The notes below the pieces were generated by a model. The model did no database searches. It saw only the letters and a list, made by a program, of their open reading frames with translations, and had not been told where the DNA came from. From Euryarchaeota archaeon UBA251 (GTDB lineage: Archaea > Thermoplasmatota > Poseidoniia > Poseidoniales > Thalassarchaeaceae), in assembly GCA_002497905.1 (NCBI GenBank), contig DAFJ01000085.1, positions 1 through 64,000 on the forward strand: a stretch of DNA of 64,000 nt, written 5' to 3'. The stretch's first letter is position 1. Each line of letters starts with the position of its first letter. The position numbers were made by a program, and so were the translations under genes. Shown here one piece after another: positions 7,060 through 15,533 of this stretch.

Positions 7060-8529
7060 ATGTTGACCATCCAACGACGACCTAAGACCGGACGCGATGC
7101 CCGAGCCCTCCTTGGAGCTGAGGGTGTCAACATTGGCCTTGGAGTGATCTCACAAATTATTCTCACCCGCACACTGCTCGACATTGAGTACGGTTGGTGG
7201 GTAATTGTCTACGATTTGTTTGCAACTTTACTGCTTGTGCTGGATTTTGGAATTCCGACTCTAGTCGCTCGCGACGGACCGGCAAAACCGACTCGGATTC
7301 GAGCCATGGTGCATTACGGACTTAGGATTCAATGCCGAATTGCTGCTCTCACCTTACCGCCGATTTTGCTCATCGCTTGGATTGGTTTTGACGATATGAG
7401 GACAAGTGTCGCCATACTATCACTAGCGATTGGTGCTGCACTGATGTATCTGAGTGGAACACATCGTGTCGCACTCCGTGCAGTGGGTGAAGCAAGAGAG
7501 GAAGCCATTGCACGTGTGATCGACAAGGGGCTAATGGTGGGAGGATATGCTGTGGTGTGGGCAATTGGGCGAGATGGCCTGATGGAATTCGCAATGGTGT
7601 ATGCTGGAGCATCGATGATTTCCACAATTTACGTCATATGGAGATCTGAACGCAAACTTACAGCATCTCCTCAAGAGGATATCCAACCAGAGGAAAATGC
7701 AAAGACGCTACTAATCCGGGCTGCACCGTTCGCTCTCACTCTCGTAATACTTCCCTTGATGGCAAGAATGGACAAGTTCCTTCTTGCTGGATTCCAAGGA
7801 TTAGAACTCGTAGCAGTATACAACATCGCTTGGATTGTTCTAATGGCAGGATGGGCGGTTCCACGTTCGATTCAACAGGCTCTACTTCCAGTATTCTCCA
7901 ATGCATCTGCGAATGAAGGTGCGCTTCGCACCGAACAAATTCGAGCAATGCATCTAGTTGGATTGCTCACTCCCTTCGGAATCTTCGTTGCACTTCCTAT
8001 CGCAACAATTGGACTTCCTGCACTCTTCCCAAACTCTCTTGTCGAGGCGAGACCAGGAGAAGGAATTGATGCTGTCTCCCTCTTCGTGCTCATGCTACCT
8101 GCCTGGGTATGGGGGCTTCTTTCATCACCCATGTTGGAAAGTACTAAACTGTCTAATCGAACAACGACTTACGCACGAGTCATTCTTGTCGGCCTTGCCG
8201 TTAATCTCACTGCAGGTCTACTACTAGTGCCTACTTTCTCGCTCAAAGGCGCTGCGATTTCCACCACGATTGGCCATCTATGTATTCATCTCCAAACAAT
8301 ACGTACTAGTGGCATGTGGAATAATCTACAATGTCGTTCGATAATGACAATGCAATTAATCGCAGGAATTCTACTACATATTGCTGCAACCACATTAGCT
8401 CTAACCAAATCGATTGAGAGTACATGGATAAAATTGGGGATACCCTTGTGTTGCTTTGTATTGGCAACTCTGTTAATACTGAAACCTACAAGAGCAGATT
8501 GGTCTACAGTTCGTCAGGTTCAGGATTGA
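7060..8529 (+). CDS. polysaccharide flippase (PST/Wzx-like, MOP superfamily)
   Basis: A 489-residue integral membrane protein with about 12 to 14 hydrophobic helices. It has the N-terminal pattern of polysaccharide transporters: a charged start, a G-x-x-x-I-x-Q-I-I-L-T-R-T-L helix, and a D-F-G-I-P-T-L region at about 67-73. It is expected to flip lipid-linked sugar units across the membrane, which fits the three glycosyltransferases just upstream. A short Asp/Glu-rich loop lies around residues 205-215. The last 10 nt overlap the convergent rpe gene. Confidence 0.8.
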   Translation: MLTIQRRPKTGRDARALLGAEGVNIGLGVISQIILTRTLLDIEYGWWVIVYDLFATLLLVLDFGIPTLVARDGPAKPTRIRAMVHYGLRIQCRIAALTLPPILLIAWIGFDDMRTSVAILSLAIGAALMYLSGTHRVALRAVGEAREEAIARVIDKGLMVGGYAVVWAIGRDGLMEFAMVYAGASMISTIYVIWRSERKLTASPQEDIQPEENAKTLLIRAAPFALTLVILPLMARMDKFLLAGFQGLELVAVYNIAWIVLMAGWAVPRSIQQALLPVFSNASANEGALRTEQIRAMHLVGLLTPFGIFVALPIATIGLPALFPNSLVEARPGEGIDAVSLFVLMLPAWVWGLLSSPMLESTKLSNRTTTYARVILVGLAVNLTAGLLLVPTFSLKGAAISTTIGHLCIHLQTIRTSGMWNNLQCRSIMTMQLIAGILLHIAATTLALTKSIESTWIKLGIPLCCFVLATLLILKPTRADWSTVRQVQD

Positions 8530-9203
8530 TCGAGTTCAGCATGTATCTCGGCGAGATTCTCTGCGATTGAGCCCTTGTCGTTAATCAATCCACTTCCGAC
8601 AACAGCAATATCGACCCCCCAATCAGCTACTTGAGCAGCATTATGTGCCTTGATTCCACCATCTATCATCAAACGTGTCTGACGACCACCGCCCGAAATC
8701 TGCTGATCAATCGCCTTGCGGAAGCAACGGACCTTCTCCTCAACTTCCGGCATGAATGACTGACCGCCCTTACCAGGTACTACAGACATAACCAACACTA
8801 AATCGAGATTGGGAAGATAAGGTAGAACCATGTCTACAGGAGTGTCTGGATTGAGAACTAATCCTGCCTCCACACCTGCAGCATGGAGGGAATCGATCAG
8901 AGCAGCGGGATCTTGGACTGCTTCGATATGAGCAATCACTAGATTGACTCCTGCATCAACATACTGAGACCAGGTCTCTTCCGCATTTGTAATCATCAAA
9001 TGACAGTCCAGAACTACATCATCTCCCAATCTATTTCGGATGCTCCGAATTAGTGCAGGACCGAAAGTTATGGTACGATTTACTACCCAATTCCCATCCA
9101 TGACATCGAGATGAATCCATCTAATGTCAGCTTCTAAGGCATCATCTAAGACTTCACCTAATATGGTGAAATCAGCAGTCAGGATACTCGGAGTAATCTC
9201 CAT
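8520..9203 (-). CDS. rpe: ribulose-phosphate 3-epimerase
   Basis: Interconverts ribulose-5-phosphate and xylulose-5-phosphate in the pentose phosphate pathway. The 227-residue TIM barrel shows the family landmarks: P-S-I-L-T-A-D near the N-terminus, metal-binding H-L-D-V-M-D-G at about 32-38, D-C-H-L-M-I, V-M-S-V-V-P-G-K-G-G-Q-S-F with the phosphate-binding Gly loop, and the catalytic Asp in M-I-D-G-G-I. The length is typical. It is divergent from the thioredoxin gene with 94 bp between the starts. Confidence 0.93.
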   Translation of the reverse strand: MEITPSILTADFTILGEVLDDALEADIRWIHLDVMDGNWVVNRTITFGPALIRSIRNRLGDDVVLDCHLMITNAEETWSQYVDAGVNLVIAHIEAVQDPAALIDSLHAAGVEAGLVLNPDTPVDMVLPYLPNLDLVLVMSVVPGKGGQSFMPEVEEKVRCFRKAIDQQISGGGRQTRLMIDGGIKAHNAAQVADWGVDIAVVGSGLINDKGSIAENLAEIHAELDQS

Positions 9204-9297
9204 TGTTACTCCAGACCCAGCGGGGGTTCTTCGCAGTTACGCGATGGTCCATATGTTGATAGGTGTTCATCAGTGACCGATTTGGTGAGGAAGGACA

Positions 9298-9615
9298 ATG
9301 GGCAAGATTGTAGACGCTGGAGATTCTGATTTTGATGTCGTAACTAAGAGCGATGAATGGGTCCTTGTTGACTTCTGGGCACCTTGGTGTGGGCCTTGCA
9401 AAATGATTGCGCCTGTTCTTCAACAACTCTCTGGTGAGCGAGAAATGACAATTGCAAAGGTCAACACCGACAGTAATCCGCTCTCAGCAGGAAAGTTCGG
9501 CATTCGTGGAATCCCGGCACTTTTACTATTCCACAACGGGCAACTAGTTGATCAGCAATCAGGAGCGATGCCTAAGGCTCAGTTTGACCAATGGCTAGAC
9601 CGCCATATGGCATAA
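9298..9615 (+). CDS. trxA: thioredoxin
   Basis: A 105-residue thioredoxin that reduces protein disulfides in the cytosol. The active site W-C-G-P-C lies at 30-34, with the buried Asp at about 25 and the cis-Pro loop G-I-P-A at about 73-76. It has the canonical bacterial-type length and motif. The ATG follows a GAGGAAGGA ribosome-binding site. The gene abuts the convergent regulator at 9616 with no spacing. No thioredoxin reductase lies in this window. Confidence 0.95.
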   Translation: MGKIVDAGDSDFDVVTKSDEWVLVDFWAPWCGPCKMIAPVLQQLSGEREMTIAKVNTDSNPLSAGKFGIRGIPALLLFHNGQLVDQQSGAMPKAQFDQWLDRHMA

Positions 9616-11187
9616 TCAATTGCCGCGTATGCGTTTCATAGCGCCAAGGTCTCTTTGCAACCTCTCTCTAATTGCATCGTGAATCCAAAATCCCCCTTCC
9701 ACCTCGAAAATAAGACCTGATTCAATGAGGCTTGCTGGAGGGGGGCCATCGGCATTAATCTCCACGCCAAGTTCACTCCAAGGCATCGGTCTATCACGGC
9801 CAGCAAGGACATCGAGCACAGCACGATCCGATGAAGGCAATACATTCAGGATTTCCTGATCAAGGAAACTCAACCAATCACCATGGATAACATCTCCATA
9901 CATCTCAAGCAGTTCCAATGCTAGCGGATGGCCGCCTGTCAGCCGATGAACCTCTGATGCGTCTGCTTGTTCAGACACATCGATATCCTCCAACCATGTC
10001 TTCACTACATCCTCACTCAGGCCTGGAATAGCCAATTCTGCCATCCTGTTACGAGTAAGAACATCCCGACGATCATAGAAGGTCATCGTCGTTCTTGAAA
10101 TAAACAAAAGGCGAAGTGGTGTAATCTCAGCTACCTGTAATAGTGCTCCAAAGAGATCCCGTCCGGATTCAGCAAGATGGTGGGCATCGTCGATTACAAG
10201 GAGGATGTATGGAGGCATATCTGACTCCATCTCATGGTCAGGGAATACCCTCTCCCGCAAAGCGAGAGGGTCCGTCAGATACTCTGTCAAGCGCCTCCTA
10301 AATAGATCGATATCGAAGTGTGCACCTGCAGTTCGAGGTAAGGTATCCAATAAATCATGAGGATCCCACGAATCGTTAGATCGTGATTCAATCCCAAGGC
10401 GATGAAGGAGGCTGATTGCAAGACCAAGGGGTGTATCCCATGGGTGGCAGGGATAGAACATTAGGCGGAGACTCTGCATGCGGTCAAGAAGCCCCGATAA
10501 CCAATGGGAGATTAGTGTGGTCTTCCCGGTTCCTGCGATGCCATGAACAAGCATGCCTGATACTCGGCTCTCAAACCAATCATCTAACGATTTCAGTTCG
10601 GCTTCCCTTCCACGAATTCGACGGATGGGCGGAGGCCGGACATGATATGTTGAATGGGCACCTTTGAGCAAAGTCAAGGACCCCAGTGTGGAAGAATCTG
10701 TTCGAATTGATCCGAACCGGATATCGCCGTAGTTGAGTACACCTTCATGCTGTGCGTGCATCAGAACCTGAAGCAAGCTCATGTGTGCCTCTATTCTGGA
10801 GGCGGCTTGATCGGCTCGTACAGTTAGCATCGTCCCTTCCTGATCTCGAATCGAGACGCGAGAAGAGGCAAGGCGAGACTCGCGCTCCTTCGCAAGAGAT
10901 TCTCCATCCGGTGTCAACTGCCAAGTCCTCTGTCTACGATTCTCACCCTTGATGCTCCTAGTGAGTGATGTAACAAGTTCTCGCCGAGCGAGATTCTTCA
11001 TTGCACGACTCACATTAGGAGGATGAAGTGCACACGCCTGAGAAATTCCGCTCCGAGTAACTTCAGATTCAACGGTATGGCGGTCTCGCTCTGAAAGATG
11101 CTCTAGAAGATGGAGAAGAACACGGTCCTCTACAGGGACATTGACCCTGTCAGGTTCGACCTCCATGAATGGGTGATGTCTCCGCAT
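9616..11187 (-). CDS. winged-helix regulator with a P-loop (STAND/AAA-type) ATPase domain
   Basis: A 523-residue cytosolic protein. Residues about 20-95 form a MarR-like winged helix, with the recognition helix around N-V-S-R-A-M-K-N-L and a basic wing rich in Arg. Residues about 190-500 form a P-loop ATPase with Walker A G-I-A-G-T-G-K-T-T at 216-224 and Walker B L-L-V-I-D-D-A-H-H at about 329-337, followed by helical and winged elements as in STAND signalling ATPases. It probably binds DNA and switches with ATP, but its signal is unknown. It is divergent from the large surface protein at 11267 with only 79 bp between them, so it may control that gene. No sensor repeats are visible at the C-terminus. 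Confidence 0.75.
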   Translation of the reverse strand: MRRHHPFMEVEPDRVNVPVEDRVLLHLLEHLSERDRHTVESEVTRSGISQACALHPPNVSRAMKNLARRELVTSLTRSIKGENRRQRTWQLTPDGESLAKERESRLASSRVSIRDQEGTMLTVRADQAASRIEAHMSLLQVLMHAQHEGVLNYGDIRFGSIRTDSSTLGSLTLLKGAHSTYHVRPPPIRRIRGREAELKSLDDWFESRVSGMLVHGIAGTGKTTLISHWLSGLLDRMQSLRLMFYPCHPWDTPLGLAISLLHRLGIESRSNDSWDPHDLLDTLPRTAGAHFDIDLFRRRLTEYLTDPLALRERVFPDHEMESDMPPYILLVIDDAHHLAESGRDLFGALLQVAEITPLRLLFISRTTMTFYDRRDVLTRNRMAELAIPGLSEDVVKTWLEDIDVSEQADASEVHRLTGGHPLALELLEMYGDVIHGDWLSFLDQEILNVLPSSDRAVLDVLAGRDRPMPWSELGVEINADGPPPASLIESGLIFEVEGGFWIHDAIRERLQRDLGAMKRIRGN

Positions 11188-11266
11188 CCGAATTGAAGAA
11201 TTCGGACAGACGTGTTAGATTTTCAAAAAAGATTACGATGCAGGTACTGAAAACGGTTTATGTGTC

Positions 11267-14200
11267 ATGATGCAACGCATATCCATGGAGCCGCCACGCA
11301 ATCAGGGGTTGGCTCTGTTCATATTGTTCATTCTCCTGTCGTCAGTCACTATACCACATGTTTCTGCAAGTGGACCAACAGATACCGATGGTGACGGGAC
11401 TGTAAACAGCGCTGATGACTGCCCCAATGCATGGGGCAATAGCACGATTGATCGGCAAGCATGTCCTGATTCAGATGGAGATGGAATAAGCGATTTGAAT
11501 GATCCTTGGGTGATGCCAAACGGAGGGTTCCTTCAGGATGCTTTCGTTCCGTCAAGTGAGAATATGGTAATCGCTCTATTCAGTCCAGATAACGCGACAC
11601 ACTACATTACTGCACTGAACGATGATGGCGGCTGGGGGGCAGACAGTACCCAAATTAAGGTAATGAATACGGCAACACGCAACACTGTTCGTACTGTTAA
11701 TCTGAATAATGCAATGACTGCTGATATCGCTTGGTCCCCCGATGGTTCAAGATTCGCTGTCCATACTACGGGTGAAGAATTACACGTCTATCACACACTT
11801 AACGGCAGTTTAGACTTCGATGTCGATACCAATGGTGAGACCGCTGGAGAGATTGATTTTAGCCCTGATGGGTCAATTATTGCTGTTACTGGCTACCGAG
11901 ATGGGAACAATGGAGATGGGCAAGTACAGATATTCAATTCAACTACCGGTGTTGAGATAACAAGCTTCAGCCCAGGTTCAGGAACTCTTTACTATGCACT
12001 TGATTTCAGCCCTGATGGCAATTTTATGGTAATAGGTGGAAATCAAAATTACTACATTTACTACGTGAGTAATTGGAGTATTTTCCGAACTGTATCTCCA
12101 AACTTTAGTTACATAAATGCCATAAAATGGTCTCCTGATGGAACTATGATCGCAGTTTGTGAGGGCTGGGGTGGAAGTAACGCACGGGAACGAGTTTATC
12201 ACGCTTTGAACGGTACTCAACTTTTCTCTTACACTACCTCGACATCTTGCCTCGATGCTGCATGGTCACCTGACTCATCTCAAGTTGCATTCAGTCATTC
12301 TTACTACCAAGCAGATGGTGCAAAAATTCGAGTCGTTAATTCTCGAACAGGAAGTTTAGTTGATGACATGACCTCTGGCCGCCCGGGTAATTGTAACGCT
12401 GGTGGCGGTTCAAACAATTGTGCTACAATCAATGGAATTGATTGGGGCCCAGATGGATACTACATCATCTCAGCACACTCAAGAAACGATGAGGGGATAT
12501 ATCACTGGAAAATAGATCCTGATATCGATGGAGACGGTTACCTAAACCCTGACGATGCATTTCCAGAAGATGGTACTCAATGGGCTGATACCGACGGAGA
12601 TGGATTTGGAGACAATGCAAACGGAAACGAGCCTGATGCTTGTCCGAACACACCCGGAACTTCTAATCAAGACGTATACGGTTGTGTAGATTCAGATGGC
12701 GATGGCTGGTCCGATTCTGGAGATGACTATCCTGCGGATTTCTATCAGTGGAGTGACGCAGACGGAGATGGTTATCCTGACAACATCAACGATGACCGCT
12801 CGCCATCACCTTACGGTGCTGTAGATTATCTCCCAAATAATCCCACTCAATGGAACGATACTGATAGAGACGGTTATGGTGACAATTACAACAATCCAAA
12901 CCACGGTGCAGCATACAATTCGCGCCCAACAAGTTGGCCAGGCGTACTAATCACCACAATGACTCCGATTCAAATTTCAGAGGTGGATATTTTCCCACTT
13001 GATCCCGATCATTGGAGTGACGACGATGGAGATTGGGTTGGAGATCAACAATTCTCGCCTAATTCAGACGGATGTCTCGGCGCCCCTGGAAGATCAATAT
13101 GGGATAGGCTCGGATGTCCAGACTCTGATGGGGATGGTTATTCCGATCCCGATCAGAATAGCCTTGCATCCCCTGATGGTGAGGCAGATGCGTTTCCTAA
13201 CGAAGCCAGCCAATGGAGCGATCAAGATGGCGATGGCTACGGTGATAATGCAACCGGCTTCCAAAGTGATCGCTGTGGACAGGCGGGGACTAGTCATTGG
13301 GCGTCAGTCTACAACACTACAAGTCAAGAAATGGAAGATCTGGAACACTTTGGATGCCCTGATCGTGATGGGGACACCTATGCAGATGTCTTCGATGCAT
13401 TCCCAGACGACTCCACCCAATGGGCTGATCGAGATGGAGATGGTTGCGGCGAGAACTCGAATGGCACCAGCCCGGATCTTTTCATTGATGACAGCGTCCA
13501 GTGTACCGATTCAGATGGGGACGGATATGGTGACGTACCTAGTGGAGACAATGGTGATTGGTTCCCCAACGATTCGACCCAATGGCATGATACTGACTCC
13601 GATGGTTTCGGTGACAATCAAGACGGTACAGAAGCTGATATCTGCCCACTAGAATACGGAACAATGACTGAAGAAGGGGTTCGAGGTTGCCCCGACTCCG
13701 ATAATGATGGGACTGCAGACATTGAAGATCCATTCCCTAATGACGGATTTGCTTGGTCTGATGGAGATGGAGATGGATACCCCGACCAGATTGGACCAGA
13801 CATGGACGATTGTCCAACTCTTGCAGGAAACTCCTCAATGGGAGGAGTGCTCGGTTGTACCGATACCGATGGGGACGGATATTCTGACGGCATTGACCCC
13901 TTCCCCGATGACCCTCTCCAGTGGAAAGATGACGACCTTGATGGCTATGGTGACAACTACGGATACACCAACATTACCGTCACGGTAAACAGTAGTCATG
14001 GAGGACAATCGATCAACGTCATCAACCGTGTCCAGTATGGAGATGCCTTCCCTGACGACTCTACACAGTGGTCTGATATGGATGGAGACGGATACGGCGA
14101 TAACAGCACTGGATACGAACCAGATGCCTTCCCACTCCTCCCATCACAGAATGAGGACCTCGATAGAGATGGATACGGTGACAACGGAACCAAAGATGCG

Positions 14201-14710
14201 TTTGAGCCCGATGATTGCAAATCTCAGCCAGGCACATCGTACATTGACAGAGTCGGTTGTTTGGACAGTGATTCAGACGGAGTATCTGATCAAGGAGATT
14301 CTTGCCCATTCGATCCTGATGCCTCTGAATTCGGAGCGACATGTGCCATCATTGATCCGGCCTTAAATGAAGGCACAGAGGGGCAAGAAAGTACGGATGT
14401 CATGACTATACTTCTAGGTGGAGGATTATTCCTAGTCATATTCTTACTTGCTGCAATCCTTATGGCAATGATTTCACGCCAAGCAGCAAAACGAAGATTC
14501 TCCGCTGAACAACGACGATTACAAGTTCAGGAGGATGCTTTTGCAGAAGAAGATGAACGAAGATCGGCATGGGCTGATTACTATGCCAAACAAGGTGATT
14601 TCGAAAAGGCGAAGGAACTCGGCTGGGTTGAGAAGCCTGAATGGCAACGTCACCAAGAACAAGAGGCTGCGCAAGCTCTTGCATCCATACCTAGCTTAGA
14701 TGATCTCTGA
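11267..14710 (+). CDS. large secreted, membrane-anchored protein with beta-propeller and thrombospondin type 3 repeats
   Basis: 1147 residues. A signal peptide lies at about 1-35 and a first Asp-rich Ca-binding repeat at about 38-80. Residues about 95-415 form a WD40/TolB-like propeller with repeated S-P-D-G-S/N units. Residues about 418-1030 hold more than a dozen thrombospondin type 3-like repeats of D-x-D-x-D-G-x-x-D type with F-P-D-D and T-Q-W signatures, several with paired Cys. A membrane helix is at about 1046-1069, followed by about 78 cytoplasmic residues that are highly charged, then E-W. The protein probably stands on the cell surface as a calcium-stiffened stalk carrying a propeller head. 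It is divergent from the winged-helix ATPase gene and ends exactly where the convergent hydrolase gene ends. No catalytic domain was seen. Confidence 0.8.
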   Translation: MMQRISMEPPRNQGLALFILFILLSSVTIPHVSASGPTDTDGDGTVNSADDCPNAWGNSTIDRQACPDSDGDGISDLNDPWVMPNGGFLQDAFVPSSENMVIALFSPDNATHYITALNDDGGWGADSTQIKVMNTATRNTVRTVNLNNAMTADIAWSPDGSRFAVHTTGEELHVYHTLNGSLDFDVDTNGETAGEIDFSPDGSIIAVTGYRDGNNGDGQVQIFNSTTGVEITSFSPGSGTLYYALDFSPDGNFMVIGGNQNYYIYYVSNWSIFRTVSPNFSYINAIKWSPDGTMIAVCEGWGGSNARERVYHALNGTQLFSYTTSTSCLDAAWSPDSSQVAFSHSYYQADGAKIRVVNSRTGSLVDDMTSGRPGNCNAGGGSNNCATINGIDWGPDGYYIISAHSRNDEGIYHWKIDPDIDGDGYLNPDDAFPEDGTQWADTDGDGFGDNANGNEPDACPNTPGTSNQDVYGCVDSDGDGWSDSGDDYPADFYQWSDADGDGYPDNINDDRSPSPYGAVDYLPNNPTQWNDTDRDGYGDNYNNPNHGAAYNSRPTSWPGVLITTMTPIQISEVDIFPLDPDHWSDDDGDWVGDQQFSPNSDGCLGAPGRSIWDRLGCPDSDGDGYSDPDQNSLASPDGEADAFPNEASQWSDQDGDGYGDNATGFQSDRCGQAGTSHWASVYNTTSQEMEDLEHFGCPDRDGDTYADVFDAFPDDSTQWADRDGDGCGENSNGTSPDLFIDDSVQCTDSDGDGYGDVPSGDNGDWFPNDSTQWHDTDSDGFGDNQDGTEADICPLEYGTMTEEGVRGCPDSDNDGTADIEDPFPNDGFAWSDGDGDGYPDQIGPDMDDCPTLAGNSSMGGVLGCTDTDGDGYSDGIDPFPDDPLQWKDDDLDGYGDNYGYTNITVTVNSSHGGQSINVINRVQYGDAFPDDSTQWSDMDGDGYGDNSTGYEPDAFPLLPSQNEDLDRDGYGDNGTKDAFEPDDCKSQPGTSYIDRVGCLDSDSDGVSDQGDSCPFDPDASEFGATCAIIDPALNEGTEGQESTDVMTILLGGGLFLVIFLLAAILMAMISRQAAKRRFSAEQRRLQVQEDAFAEEDERRSAWADYYAKQGDFEKAKELGWVEKPEWQRHQEQEAAQALASIPSLDDL
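12516..14330 (+). repeat. tandem thrombospondin type 3 coding repeats
   Basis: Imperfect DNA repeats built from units such as GATGGAGATGGAT and its variants, each encoding the Asp-rich Ca-binding loop D-G-D-G-x-G-D-N. They vary enough to be recognisable as repeats mainly at the protein level. The other frames across this stretch are repeat-derived shadows rather than genes. Confidence 0.7.
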
Positions 14711-15436
14711 TTATTCCATCGAACTTATGGCATCCAATGTTGGCGAGTTTAACGCATAGTTGTGCTCAAGGCACTCACCAATGGAAACCCAATCAGGTGT
14801 TGTTCCATCTATCCAATCATATCGATGTCCAGGAATCAAACGCCAATCACTGGGCATTCCAATCAACTGATTCTTAGCATGGGCAATACTCCTCCAAAGG
14901 GTTAGGGGGTCGCCACCTGGAAGGTCATCTCTACCACATGCAGAGGTAAACAAAAGGTCACCCGCATGATATACACCATGACCATGAATCGTAACATGAC
15001 CTGGCGCATGACCTGGCGTGTGTGTGATGGTTAACTGAATAGAGCCGACAGACCATTCAACATCTGTACAGGTGACATGCTCCCAAAGATGGGTAGCATG
15101 GACGGGGCGGAAAACATCAAACTGAAGCCAAACAGGATCTACTGCTTTGCTATGTGCCCAAACCTCGAGGTCATGTCCGAAATCATTGCGGATCATTTTC
15201 TGAAAGCCGGCGGTGTGGTCCCGATGAGTGTGGGTGTACAGAAGGTGAGTCGGCTTGAGTCCCTCTTCATCCAAAGCCTCTACCCATCGGTTGGAATCAA
15301 AGGGGTCAATGATGGCAACAATGCCATTATGTCGGTCGATAAAAGCCGTATTCATATTCATGAATGGACCCATTTGCGTCACCCAAACTTCGATGCCGTC
15401 GTTATGGGTACGCCGATCAAACTCTCCAGGTCGCAT
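14711..15436 (-). CDS. metallo-beta-lactamase-fold hydrolase (glyoxalase II-like)
   Basis: A 241-residue metallo-beta-lactamase-fold protein with a two-metal site. The metal motif T-H-T-H-R-D-H lies at about 68-74. It is followed by a His in H-T-P-G-H, an Asp in Y-H-A-G-D and a final His in I-P-G-H-R, the usual order for glyoxalase II and related thioester or persulfide hydrolases. The substrate cannot be told. I chose the ATG at 15436 (or its twin at 15439); an upstream TTG at 15499 would leave almost no room for a promoter between this gene and the divergent one at 15534. Confidence 0.8.
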   Translation of the reverse strand: MRPGEFDRRTHNDGIEVWVTQMGPFMNMNTAFIDRHNGIVAIIDPFDSNRWVEALDEEGLKPTHLLYTHTHRDHTAGFQKMIRNDFGHDLEVWAHSKAVDPVWLQFDVFRPVHATHLWEHVTCTDVEWSVGSIQLTITHTPGHAPGHVTIHGHGVYHAGDLLFTSACGRDDLPGGDPLTLWRSIAHAKNQLIGMPSDWRLIPGHRYDWIDGTTPDWVSIGECLEHNYALNSPTLDAISSME

Positions 15437-15533
15437 CATGTGCAGCGCAGACCTGTTTGACCTATGGATGCCACGGAGGTCACAATTCAACTGCACCAAT
15501 CAGTTCATACGAGGAGGAGGACATTGAATACCC

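Noticed and set aside
12999..14366. Long frames overlapping the first thrombospondin repeat gene
   Set aside because: They are shadows of the Asp-rich repeat DNA and translate to Met/Pro/Ser or His/Arg-rich low-complexity sequence.
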